Source of the DNA: Actinomycetota bacterium
Lineage (GTDB): Bacteria > Actinomycetota > Acidimicrobiia > IMCC26256 > PALSA-610
Length of the DNA stretch: 22,875 nucleotides
NCBI GenBank assembly: GCA_005779345.1
Contig: SXJQ01000136.1
Span: 1 to 22,875 of the forward strand
Reading direction: 5' to 3'
Below the pieces are notes generated by a model, which saw nothing but the letters and a program-made list of their open reading frames with translations, made no database searches and was not told where the DNA came from. Position 1 is the first letter of the stretch. Every line of letters begins with the position of its first letter. The translations under genes were made by a program, and so were the position numbers. Positions 6,606 to 13,178 of this stretch are shown in pieces.

Positions 6606-7693
6606 CCGCCGAGCCTACGGTCGCTGCCGCTGTCGTCGTCGACTGCGGGACCGACGAGTTCGTGCCACCCGGCCGCGGCGAAGGCGTCGGCGAGCGCGGC
6701 GGGGAGCAGTCGCGCGTCGAACGAGATCCGCGCGCGGCGCAGGTTGGTGTCGTGGAACCGCTCGGAGTCGCGCGTCGTGAAGCGGGCAAGTTCTTCGGGT
6801 TCGTCGATCGAGAGGAACGTGAGCCCGCACGCCTGCAGCTCGGTCAGCGTCGGGAAGGCGAACGTGACGCACGGACGGCGGGCGACGATCGCTTCGAGCG
6901 GCGCGAATCCGAAGCTCTCCCACGTGGAGGGGACGATGACGACGTCGGCCGCAGCGAACGCATCGGCACGCGGGTTGCCGTCGGCCGGGTCGCCCTCGGT
7001 CGCGCTGTGATCGGGTGGCCCGACGTGCACGGGAACCGGGGATCGATCGAGCAGCCGGGCGAAGGTCGTCGCGTAGACGGGATCGACCGCACCGGTGAGC
7101 CAGAACCGCAACGCGCGGCGCGGGAATCGACGATGGAGCTCCTGGAGATAGCGGATCGCGCCCGCCGGGTTCGTGCGTTCCATCGCGTCGGTGGGTTGCA
7201 CGATCAGCAGATCGTCGGGTCCGCAGCCGAGGGCGGCGCGCGTTCCACCGCGCTCGCCGGGTCGCGCATCGAGATCCACGAACCCCTGGATCACCGTCGT
7301 CGGCTCGTACCCGCGAGCGCGGAGCTCTCGGCTCGATCGGAGGCTGATCGGCGCGTGGAGTGCGCCGGCGACGCGCGGCGGCAGCTCGCCGTCGAGTGCC
7401 GCGAGCTCGCGTCGCTGCCACGGCAGGTCGAGATGGCGAAACACCACGCGACCGCGCGCTTCGCGTGCGATCACCTCGCCGGCGCGCGGCCCGCCGCCGC
7501 TCGCCCCGCCGGGGCTGTGTCCGCACAGGTCGTGGATGACCAAGAGGTCGGCGTCGCGCGGGTCGACCAGCGGCGGCTGATCCGCGCCGTCGATCGTCAC
7601 TTCGACGGTGAATCCGAGCGCGGTCAAGGCCGCGGCCCAGGTCGCCGACTCGGGGTCGGCGCGCGCCGCGAGGATCGAAGCAGAGCGGGTCAC
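6602..7693 (-). CDS. GT-B glycosyltransferase (GT4-like)
   Basis: 363 aa. The C-terminal half carries the retaining GT4-type signature ADVVIVPSTWESFGFAPLEAI, with the E-x7-E pair at Glu259 and Glu267. The middle has the typical LLIVQPTDAMERTNPAGAIRYL strand-helix segment, where Arg (MERTNP) sits in the usual donor phosphate region, and FWLTGAVDP. Such enzymes transfer a sugar from a nucleotide donor; donor and acceptor are unknown. The start is chosen as GTG 7693 because TAACGT ends 7 nt upstream and the longer frame (to 7786) has poor N-terminal character. It is the first gene of the operon with the folP-like gene, coupled by GTGA. Association of a glycosyltransferase with a second FolP suggests a modified pterin or polar small molecule (speculative). 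Confidence 0.8.
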   Translation of the reverse strand: MTRSASILAARADPESATWAAALTALGFTVEVTIDGADQPPLVDPRDADLLVIHDLCGHSPGGASGGGPRAGEVIAREARGRVVFRHLDLPWQRRELAALDGELPPRVAGALHAPISLRSSRELRARGYEPTTVIQGFVDLDARPGERGGTRAALGCGPDDLLIVQPTDAMERTNPAGAIRYLQELHRRFPRRALRFWLTGAVDPVYATTFARLLDRSPVPVHVGPPDHSATEGDPADGNPRADAFAAADVVIVPSTWESFGFAPLEAIVARRPCVTFAFPTLTELQACGLTFLSIDEPEELARFTTRDSERFHDTNLRRARISFDARLLPAALADAFAAAGWHELVGPAVDDDSGSDRRLGG

Positions 7694-7700
7694 GGTGACG

Positions 7701-7706
7701 ACGTTA
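7701..7706 (-). promoter_or_regulatory. TANNNT -10 box of the glycosyltransferase operon
   Basis: TAACGT on the minus strand, 7 nt before GTG 7693, within the 25-bp gap after the upstream gene. Confidence 0.45.
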
Positions 7707-7718
7707 GGGAGCGACTCG

Positions 7719-8381
7719 CTACAGCGACGAGGCGAGCCGGACGAGCCGCCGGTTCGTCGCGTCGAGGACCGCGCGCACGACCGCACCCGGCTCGTCGTGG
7801 GAGTGCACGACCGCGGATCCTGCGATCACCTGCTCGGTCGGGAGCGTCACGAACACGACCGTCACGATCGCGACGTCGAGGCTCCCGACACGCACGATCT
7901 GGGCGGCATCGATGTCGAGGCACTCGGCGACCGGTTCGAGCTGTCGCAACGCGTCGACCGTCGCCGTCGCCACGAGGCGAAAGCGCGCCGTCGTTGCCAC
8001 CGAACCCTCCGCGTAACCGATCACCGAGTGCTCGCCGCGCGTGAGGCCGACCTTCACGAGCGCGCGGAGCCCGGTGATCTCCGCGCTGATCGTGTCGATC
8101 GCGACGCGCGACACCTCGAGGGGCTCCCCCGCGACTGACAGCAAGCCGTCGTCGTCGCCGAGTTGCACCACCGACACGACCCGCCGATCGAACTCCAACC
8201 CGAACGACGCCAAGGCCACCGACTGCACGTCGCGGACGATCTGCTTGGCGTGCTTGGTCGCGTCGGCGACGATGTGGACCTCGGTCACCCGGCCCTCGTC
8301 GTCGGCCACGATCCGGGCGATCTGCACCTCGGGCAGCCGCACGAGTTCGCGCTCGACCTCGATGAGTTCCTCGTCGGTCAT
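7719..8381 (-). CDS. Conserved-type hypothetical protein, 220 aa
   Basis: Function unknown. Starts MTDEELIEVERELVRLPEV. The N-terminal part (VQIARIVADDEGRVTEVHIVADATKHAKQIVRDVQS) and the C-terminal part (LDIDAAQIVRVGSLDVAIVTVVFVTLPTEQVIAGSAVV then AVVRAVLDATNRRL) look like two alpha/beta sandwich segments with alternating strands. No signal peptide or membrane segment is visible. I have a loose impression of similar hypothetical proteins elsewhere, but cannot name a family. ATG 8381 is the second of two almost identical start regions 23 bp apart; the first (ATG 8404) opens only an 8-codon ORF that ends in an ATGA overlap with this start. The gene is divergent from the HD-domain cluster. Confidence 0.75.
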   Translation of the reverse strand: MTDEELIEVERELVRLPEVQIARIVADDEGRVTEVHIVADATKHAKQIVRDVQSVALASFGLEFDRRVVSVVQLGDDDGLLSVAGEPLEVSRVAIDTISAEITGLRALVKVGLTRGEHSVIGYAEGSVATTARFRLVATATVDALRQLEPVAECLDIDAAQIVRVGSLDVAIVTVVFVTLPTEQVIAGSAVVHSHDEPGAVVRAVLDATNRRLVRLASSL

Positions 8382-8407
8382 GCGGGGAGTTCCTCGTCGG
8401 TCATACG
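8361..8407 (-). repeat. Tandem duplication of a gene start region (23-bp period)
   Basis: The 18-mer beginning ATGACCGACGAGG occurs twice on the minus strand, from 8404 and from 8381, identical over 18 bp and preceded by CGT or CGC. The 23-bp period changes the frame. The first copy therefore forms an upstream ORF and the second the true gene start. Confidence 0.85.
8378..8404 (-). CDS. 8-codon upstream ORF (MTDEELPA)
   Basis: ATG 8404 reads MTDEELPA then TGA, and the stop overlaps the main ATG 8381 as ATGA. TAGGCT (8419-8414) ends 9 nt before this first ATG, so a near-leaderless mRNA would begin at the upstream ORF. Ribosomes finishing it could re-initiate on the 220-aa gene. It arose from the start-region duplication. 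Confidence 0.4.
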   Translation of the reverse strand: MTDEELPA

Positions 8408-8413
8408 GCTGCG

Positions 8414-8419
8414 AGCCTA
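8414..8419 (-). promoter_or_regulatory. TANNNT -10 box of the 220-aa gene
   Basis: TAGGCT on the minus strand lies 9 nt before ATG 8404 and 32 nt before the main ATG 8381. Confidence 0.4.
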
Positions 8420-8481
8420 CGAGCACCACGGAGCGCGCGTGGGGCAATCGAATTCGCCCCACCGAGCGCGCGCAGCGTGGT

Positions 8482-8706
8482 CATTTCGGGCATTTCCGGC
8501 CTTGTGAGGACAGGCCCGACCCATGAGACTGATGTGACGCCTGTGGCCGCTGTGGTCGCGAGCACCCGCCCCGCGGCGGTGATCGGTATCGGAGGGTGCA
8601 GACGGCAAGGTCCCGGGTCGGTGAATCACCCCAACGAAGCGGAGCGCATGCCCGCCGCGACCAGCGGAATCGGCGGGACGTACCCAAACGAATGGGGGAA
8701 TCCACC
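8482..8706 (+). promoter_or_regulatory. Structured leader region upstream of membrane peptide and HD-domain genes
   Basis: The 302-bp gap between divergent genes holds two tandem 9-mers, CATTTCGGG and CATTTCCGG (8482-8499). Ordered complementary pairs follow: ACAGGC/GCCTGT (8510-8515 with 8539-8544), GCACCC/GGGTGC (8562-8567 with 8594-8599), the palindrome GGTGAATCACC (8620-8630), CCCGCCG/CGGCGGG (8651-8657 with 8671-8677), and CCCA/TGGG (8683-8686 with 8693-8696), the last covering part of the GGGGGA Shine-Dalgarno. This could be a structured 5' leader. I could not match it to a known riboswitch class. Confidence 0.35.
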
Positions 8707-8710
8707 GTGA
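8648..8710 (+). CDS. Candidate 20-codon leader ORF
   Basis: ATG 8648, with GGAG 3 nt upstream (8641-8644), reads MPAATSGIGGTYPNEW and four more residues. Its TGA overlaps the next GTG as GTGA (8707-8710). It spans the strong CCCGCCG hairpin, so its translation would melt that hairpin and the one masking the next Shine-Dalgarno. It is short and could be chance. Confidence 0.25.
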   Translation: MPAATSGIGGTYPNEWGNPP

Positions 8711-8793
8711 AGAAGATCCTCGCGCGCGCTGCCGTCGCAGCCTCGGGCCTCATGGCCCTGCTGCTCGCCGGCGGTGCCTTCTACAAGCGTTGA
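8707..8793 (+). CDS. 28-aa single-pass membrane peptide
   Basis: GTG start with Shine-Dalgarno GGGGGA 7 nt upstream. The peptide has a basic head (VKKILARA), one hydrophobic helix (AVAASGLMALLLAGGAF) and the tail YKR. It resembles either a single-pass small membrane protein or an uncleaved signal-like peptide; no family is recognised. The positive-inside rule puts the N-terminus in the cytoplasm, although the tail is also basic. It lies at the end of a structured leader and directly ahead of two membrane HD-domain genes. A TTG overlapping its stop (TTGA, 8790-8793) could start an N-terminally longer form of the next protein. Confidence 0.5.
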   Translation: MKKILARAAVAASGLMALLLAGGAFYKR

Positions 8794-8864
8794 ACCCGAA
8801 TCACCAGCACGATGTATCGCAGCGCCGGCCCCGGACCTTGCCGCCTCCACCCCCCGCCACCAGC

Positions 8865-8926
8865 CCGAAACCCCCGAGTGCCCGAACCACCGAGTGCCGA
8901 ACCACCGAGTGCCGAACCACCGAGTG
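8865..8926 (+). repeat. 15-bp minisatellite, three perfect copies plus one degenerate
   Basis: The unit CCGAACCACCGAGTG is repeated at 8882-8896, 8897-8911 and 8912-8926, preceded by a degenerate 16-bp copy at 8865-8880. Read in frame with the downstream HD protein it would encode RTTEC three times. It lies between the 28-aa peptide and the conserved part of that protein. Confidence 0.9.
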
Positions 8927-8960
8927 CCCGAACCCGAGCGACCCGGAGCCTCCCCCGACC

Positions 8961-10304
8961 GTGAGTGACTTCCCCCGCAGCCTGCGTGCCTACACGGCAG
9001 GCCTCGTCGCGGTGGTCGCGGCGCTCGTCGCGGTGTTCGGGAGCACCCGCCCGGCCCCGGCGTGGGCCGCGATCGCGGTGTTCGGCGTGCTCCTCGTCTT
9101 CAGCGAGCAACGCCAGGTCGAACTCCCCGGCGGCGGCGCCATGACCCCAGGTCTGATGGTCGGGGTCGCCGCGATCGTCGTGTCGGGCGAGACGGGAGCG
9201 CTCGCCGGGCCCCTGCTCGTCGGCGCCGCGGGCGGTCTCTACCTCCCCGCGCTCCGGTCGGGTCGGCGCGGCTGGATCGCGCTCAACGGCGCGACCGTCG
9301 CGTTGTCGATGCTGGCCGCCGCCGCGGTCGAAGCACCTCTGCACGACGCGATCCGCGAGTCGGTGCCCTGGGCCCTCCTCGCCGCGCTGCCGATCGCGCT
9401 CGCCTGCGTGTCGGCCGGCGCGCTGCTCGTGACGATCTCCTACTGGGTCGAGGAGCGTCGACCGGTGCGCGAAGGTTTCGGCCGACTCGCCATGACCTTC
9501 CCCCAGAGCGTTCCGTTCGCCGTGCTCGGCGTGTTCCTCGGACGTCTCTACCTCGAGCTCGGCTGGCCGGTCGCGATCCTCTTCGTCGTGCCGATCCTGC
9601 TCGCCCGCGACCTGTTCGCGTCGTACCTGGAGCTGAAGGCCGCCAACGAAGCCACCGTCGCGATGCTCGTCCACGCGCTCGAGGCCAAGGACCGGTACAC
9701 GGCGGGGCACGCTGGTCGTGTCGCGCAGTACTCCCAGTACATCGGCGACGAGCTCGGGTTCATGCCGTGGCGCCAGGAACGTCTGCGCGTCGCGGCCTTG
9801 ATGCACGACATCGGCAAGCTCGTCGTGCCGAACCACCTGCTGAACAAGCCCGGCAAGCTCACCGCCGAGGAGTTCGCACGCGTGCGGATGCACGAAGAGG
9901 TGTCGGTGCGGATGTTGTCGTCGATCGACTTCCTCGCGCCGGTCGCGCCGAGCGCGAGTGGCGACCACAGTCGCTACATCGACGACGATCCCCGTCACCC
10001 GATCGAGCCGTTCATCGTCGCGGTCGCCGACGCATACGACGCGATGACCTCGACGCGCAGCTACCGCAAGGCGCTGACCCAAGACGTTGCGTTCATCGAG
10101 TTGCGCGAGAAGGCAGGACGGCAGTTCCATCCCCGGTGCGTCGAGGCGCTCATCGCCGCGATCCAACGTCGTGGCGAGGTGCACGGCGCCGGCCACGAGC
10201 ACGAGGTCGAGGAATTCGCCGTCGCCCCGCCCGACGCCGGGCTCGGCTCGGCCGGCCTCGGCGATCTCGCCACCGAACACGGCCCACGGGGGGGAGGGCG
10301 ATGA
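8961..10304 (+). CDS. Membrane HD-GYP-type phosphodiesterase-like protein lacking the GYP loop
   Basis: 447 aa from GTG 8961. Residues 1-215 hold about six to eight hydrophobic segments (YTAGLVAVVAALVAVF to WPVAILFVVPILL). Residues about 232-400 are an HD-GYP-type domain: LVHALEAKDRYTAGHAGRVA (His250), LMHDIGKLVVP (His282-Asp283, Lys286), RMHEEVSVRML (His311) and IVAVADAYDAMTSTRSYRKAL (Asp357). HD-GYP enzymes hydrolyse cyclic di-GMP using a metal centre. The canonical HHE-DGSGYP stretch is replaced by SASGDHSRYIDDDPRHPIEP, so substrate or activity may differ. The frame is open to a TTG at 8790, adding a Pro-rich, RTTEC-repeat extension with lower GC at third positions; I prefer GTG 8961 but am unsure. 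It is coupled to the next gene by ATGA. Confidence 0.8.
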   Translation: MSDFPRSLRAYTAGLVAVVAALVAVFGSTRPAPAWAAIAVFGVLLVFSEQRQVELPGGGAMTPGLMVGVAAIVVSGETGALAGPLLVGAAGGLYLPALRSGRRGWIALNGATVALSMLAAAAVEAPLHDAIRESVPWALLAALPIALACVSAGALLVTISYWVEERRPVREGFGRLAMTFPQSVPFAVLGVFLGRLYLELGWPVAILFVVPILLARDLFASYLELKAANEATVAMLVHALEAKDRYTAGHAGRVAQYSQYIGDELGFMPWRQERLRVAALMHDIGKLVVPNHLLNKPGKLTAEEFARVRMHEEVSVRMLSSIDFLAPVAPSASGDHSRYIDDDPRHPIEPFIVAVADAYDAMTSTRSYRKALTQDVAFIELREKAGRQFHPRCVEALIAAIQRRGEVHGAGHEHEVEEFAVAPPDAGLGSAGLGDLATEHGPRGGGR

Positions 10305-11518
10305 GGATCCGGACCCGGGTCCCGGCCGTGCTCGTCGCCGGGTTGCTCGCCGCCGTCGCGGTGCACGCCGCCGACGGCCCGCAGGCAGCGGTCCACGCCT
10401 GCCTCCTCGCGGCGGGTCTCGTCGCCGGCGAACTGCTCGTGCTGCGGCTCGAAGACGGGACCGGCGTGCCGCTCTCGTACGCGCCGTTGATCGCGATCGC
10501 GGTCGGGTTCGAGCCGGACGCCGCGCTCGTCATCGTCTGCGGCGCGCAACTCGTCGCCTGGTTGCTCCGGGTCGACGGTCGTTCGGTCGCCCAACGCGGT
10601 CTGACGTTCGTGCAACGACTCGCGGTCGGGGCCGCGGCCGTGGGTGCGGCGCGCGCCACCTGGAACCTGCTCGACCGGCGCGAGACGCTCGCGGCGGTGC
10701 TCGTCACGATCGGTGCGACGATCGCGGCCGCGATGATCGTCGACGAGATCGCCCGCCGCGCCCAGCGGTTGCGTTCCGCGACGACGGCGCGCGGGCTGCG
10801 GGCCTGGTCGGCGTTGGGTGCGACGGGCGCGCTCATGGCCCTCGGCTATCGCGGGGTCGACGGTGACGGCCGCTCGGGCCTGTGGAGCTTGGCGTTGTTC
10901 GCGATTCCGCTCGTCGCCGCCTGGTACTCGTTCGAGCGCCTCGCCGCGGTGTCGCGGACCCATCGTCAGACGCTGCGGGCACTGTCGATGGCGACCGAAC
11001 TCGCGGGATTCGTCAGCGACGGTCACGGCGAGCGCGTCGCGGTGCTCTGCGAGCGGATCGCCGGTGAACTCGGCCTGGTGCCGAGCGAGATCGACGATCT
11101 CGTCGCCGCCGCCTACCTGCATCATCTCGGCGTCGTCACGATCGACGAGGTGATGCCGCTCGACGCAGCCCTGCCGATCATCTCGGGTGGCCAGGCCGGG
11201 CCCGTCGGTCCCGGCCCCGAGTCGGTCGCGATCGTCGCGACGGTGACCTCGGCGATGCTCGCCGACATTCCCGCGCTCGCGGCGGCGGGGGCGATCGTCG
11301 GCGGCCAGCCGCTCCCGTCGCGACGGCCCGGCGACGCCACGGGCGAGCACCGCCTGACGAGCCAGGTCCTCAAGGTCGCGAGCGACTTCGACGACCTCGC
11401 GTCGGGGGAACGTTCAGGCGCGGCGTTCGCGCTCGAAGCGCTCTACTCGAGCCCCGGCTATGTCTACGACCGCCGCGTGCTCGAGGCGTTGGAGCGCGTC
11501 GTCGCGTCCGCCGACTGA
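10301..11518 (+). CDS. Membrane protein with degenerate HD domain
   Basis: 405 aa. About five to six hydrophobic segments (VPAVLVAGLLAAVAV, ACLLAAGLVAGELLVL, YAPLIAIAVGF, LVTIGATIAAAMIV, LWSLALFAIPLVAAWYSF) precede a domain that aligns with that of the upstream protein: LSMATELAGFVSDGHGERVAVLCERIAGELGL (His242) and AAYLHHLGVVTID, where the catalytic His-Asp is His274-His275 and Lys is lost. Downstream HD-GYP motifs are absent. It is therefore probably a catalytically inactive partner or sensor. It starts at ATG 10301, overlapping the previous stop as ATGA, which implies co-translation and possible heteromer formation. Its 3' end overlaps the convergent DUF5317 gene by 105 bp. Confidence 0.75.
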   Translation: MRIRTRVPAVLVAGLLAAVAVHAADGPQAAVHACLLAAGLVAGELLVLRLEDGTGVPLSYAPLIAIAVGFEPDAALVIVCGAQLVAWLLRVDGRSVAQRGLTFVQRLAVGAAAVGAARATWNLLDRRETLAAVLVTIGATIAAAMIVDEIARRAQRLRSATTARGLRAWSALGATGALMALGYRGVDGDGRSGLWSLALFAIPLVAAWYSFERLAAVSRTHRQTLRALSMATELAGFVSDGHGERVAVLCERIAGELGLVPSEIDDLVAAAYLHHLGVVTIDEVMPLDAALPIISGGQAGPVGPGPESVAIVATVTSAMLADIPALAAAGAIVGGQPLPSRRPGDATGEHRLTSQVLKVASDFDDLASGERSGAAFALEALYSSPGYVYDRRVLEALERVVASAD

Positions 11519-12322
11519 CGCGGCGCCGACGAACGGCTCGCGGCGCTCGACCGACGCGGTCGGGTGACGGCCGCGAGCGGCACGACGCAGCGCCGCGAGT
11601 TCTTCGATCACCTCTGACACGATCGGCGACGGTGGCCGCGGCGTCAGCGTGTCGCCGTCGAGTTGGAGCCACGCCTCGGCGGCGACGCCGACCGAGTCGG
11701 GGACCTCGACGATCTCGGCGGTGCGCAGGTCGATCTCGTCGGCATCGACCTGGTCGGCGGCGAGATCGCGATGGGTCGGCTTCGCTCCGGTACGCGAGCG
11801 TCGCCGCGACCTGCGGCTCGCGCGGAACGACACGTCGACCAAGGCGAACGCCAGGATGAGGTCGCCGAAGCTGATGATCTCGTCGCCGACCGGCAGCAGG
11901 ATCGTGTCGCCGAGAACGACGAGTCGGTCGTCGGCGGTCTGGGCGTGACGCTTCACCGTGTCTTCGATCCCGCCGGTGGCCTCCCACTTCGGCGGGACGT
12001 CGACCGGCATGCCCTCGTTCACCACGATCGCGACGAAGTTGCAGGCGATGCCGATCGCGACGATCGACATGCCGCGCGTGACCGCGTTACGCAGCACGAA
12101 CGCGAGGAGCAACACGTACGAGCCGACGAGCAGGCCGAAGCCGATCTGGTGCGTCCCCGAATCGGGTGCCGGGATGAACTCGATGCCGGCCTGCAACCCG
12201 GCGGCGACGAGGAGGAACGAGCCCCAATACCAACGGTGGCCCAGCAGGGAGCGATAGCTCCCGCGGGTGACCAGCGGCGCGAGGAGCGCCACGACCACGG
12301 TGCCGAGGAGGAAGGCGTTCAC
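11414..12322 (-). CDS. DUF5317-type integral membrane protein
   Basis: 302 aa. The first 180 residues hold about five membrane helices: AFLLGTVVVALLAPLV, WYWGSFLLVAAGLQAGIEFI, GFGLLVGSYVLLLAFVL, MSIVAIGIACNFVAIVV and DEIISFGDLILAFALVDVSF. The motifs NEGMPVDVP and ISFGDLIL are those of DUF5317. No function is established. The remaining 120 residues are charged and cytoplasmic-looking, starting with RRSRRRSRTG; the last 35 codons overlap the convergent degenerate-HD gene. The GTG start at 12322 has TAGCGT 7 nt upstream. The open frame further upstream is antisense to the crotonase gene. Confidence 0.78.
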   Translation of the reverse strand: MNAFLLGTVVVALLAPLVTRGSYRSLLGHRWYWGSFLLVAAGLQAGIEFIPAPDSGTHQIGFGLLVGSYVLLLAFVLRNAVTRGMSIVAIGIACNFVAIVVNEGMPVDVPPKWEATGGIEDTVKRHAQTADDRLVVLGDTILLPVGDEIISFGDLILAFALVDVSFRASRRSRRRSRTGAKPTHRDLAADQVDADEIDLRTAEIVEVPDSVGVAAEAWLQLDGDTLTPRPPSPIVSEVIEELAALRRAARGRHPTASVERREPFVGAASVGGRDDALQRLEHAAVVDIAGARVERFERERRA

Positions 12323-12329
12323 CCGCCCG

Positions 12330-12349
12330 ACGCTATCGACCGCTACCTT
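12330..12349. promoter_or_regulatory. Compact divergent leaderless promoters (34-bp gap)
   Basis: TAGCGT (minus, 12335-12330) ends 7 nt before GTG 12322. TACCTT (plus, 12344-12349) ends 7 nt before GTG 12357. The two -10 boxes are only 8 bp apart, so any -35 element of each promoter lies in or near the other gene's start. Confidence 0.5.
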
Positions 12350-12356
12350 GCCGGGC

Positions 12357-13139
12357 GTGGATACCAACGTGCGGATCGCGGTCGCTGCCGGGGTCGCCAC
12401 GATCGTGATCGACCGCCCCGAGCGGCGCAACGCGATGACCTTCGCGGTCATGCAGGGCCTGCTCGACGCGCTCGCCGTCGCACGTGCCGACGACACCGTC
12501 CGCGTCGTCGTGTTGACGGGGGCCGGCGACCGGGCGTTCTGCGCCGGTGCCGACCTCGGCGGGATCGCCGACAACGCGTCGCCGACCGAGGTCCACGAGG
12601 CGCGGGGGCGACTCGCCGACGTCTTTCGGGCCCTCGACCGGGTCGGCAAGCCGACGATCGCGCGGGTCCGCGGCTTCGCGCTCGCCGGAGGTTTCGGTCT
12701 CGCCTGCGCCTGCGACTTCGTGGTCGCGGCCGACGACGCGGTCTTCGGCACCCCCGAGGTCGATGTCGGCCTCTGGCCGTACATGATCACCGTTCCGCTG
12801 TTGCGATCGATGCCGCCCAAGACGGTGCTGGACCTGATGATGACCGGACGGCGTGTCGACGCCGCGGAGGCCGCCCGCATCGGCTTCGTCACCCGGGTGG
12901 TGCCCGCCGCCGACCTCGACGCCGCGGTCGGCGACCTCGCTGCGACCCTCGCCGCGAAGTCGCCGCTCGTGCTCCGGCTCGGGCGCGAGGCGTTCTACCG
13001 GACGCTCGACATCGCCGACAGCGACGACGCGTTGGCGTACCTCCACGCGATGCTCTCGGTGCACACGACGAGTGACGACGCTGCCGAAGGTGTGGCCGCG
13101 TTCGCCGAGAAGCGAACGCCGCGCTGGACCGGGCGCTAG
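12357..13139 (+). CDS. Enoyl-CoA hydratase/isomerase (crotonase) family protein
   Basis: 260 aa crotonase fold: VATIVIDRPERRNAM, then the first oxyanion-hole motif DRAFCAGADLGGI (60-70), KPTIARVRGFALAGGFGLACACDFVVA (98-125) and AVFGTPEVDVGLWP (Glu134). Crotonases act on acyl-CoA thioesters through a stabilised enolate. Relative to rat hydratase, the second catalytic Glu is kept (Glu134), but the first is Gly114, so simple hydratase activity is uncertain. The GTG start is placed by the TACCTT box 7 nt upstream; the longer in-frame ORF overlaps the divergent gene. It is first in a crotonase, biotinyl carrier, crotonase cluster. Confidence 0.85.
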   Translation: MDTNVRIAVAAGVATIVIDRPERRNAMTFAVMQGLLDALAVARADDTVRVVVLTGAGDRAFCAGADLGGIADNASPTEVHEARGRLADVFRALDRVGKPTIARVRGFALAGGFGLACACDFVVAADDAVFGTPEVDVGLWPYMITVPLLRSMPPKTVLDLMMTGRRVDAAEAARIGFVTRVVPAADLDAAVGDLAATLAAKSPLVLRLGREAFYRTLDIADSDDALAYLHAMLSVHTTSDDAAEGVAAFAEKRTPRWTGR

Positions 13140-13165
13140 GCGCGTCGCCGGTCTCGTCTCCCGGT

Positions 13166-13171
13166 TAGCCT
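13166..13171 (+). promoter_or_regulatory. TANNNT -10 box of the biotinyl carrier gene
   Basis: TAGCCT ends exactly 7 nt before ATG 13179, inside the 39-bp gap after the first crotonase, so an internal promoter is possible. Confidence 0.45.
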
Positions 13172-13178
13172 GCGCGCC

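Noticed and set aside
8560..8706. Known cyclic-dinucleotide riboswitch (GEMM c-di-GMP or ydaO c-di-AMP type)
   Set aside because: GGTGAATC is reminiscent of the ydaO class, but the conserved 3' part (CAGCTAACC-like) is missing, and the GEMM core GACGCAAAGCC is absent. It is kept only as an unclassified structured leader.
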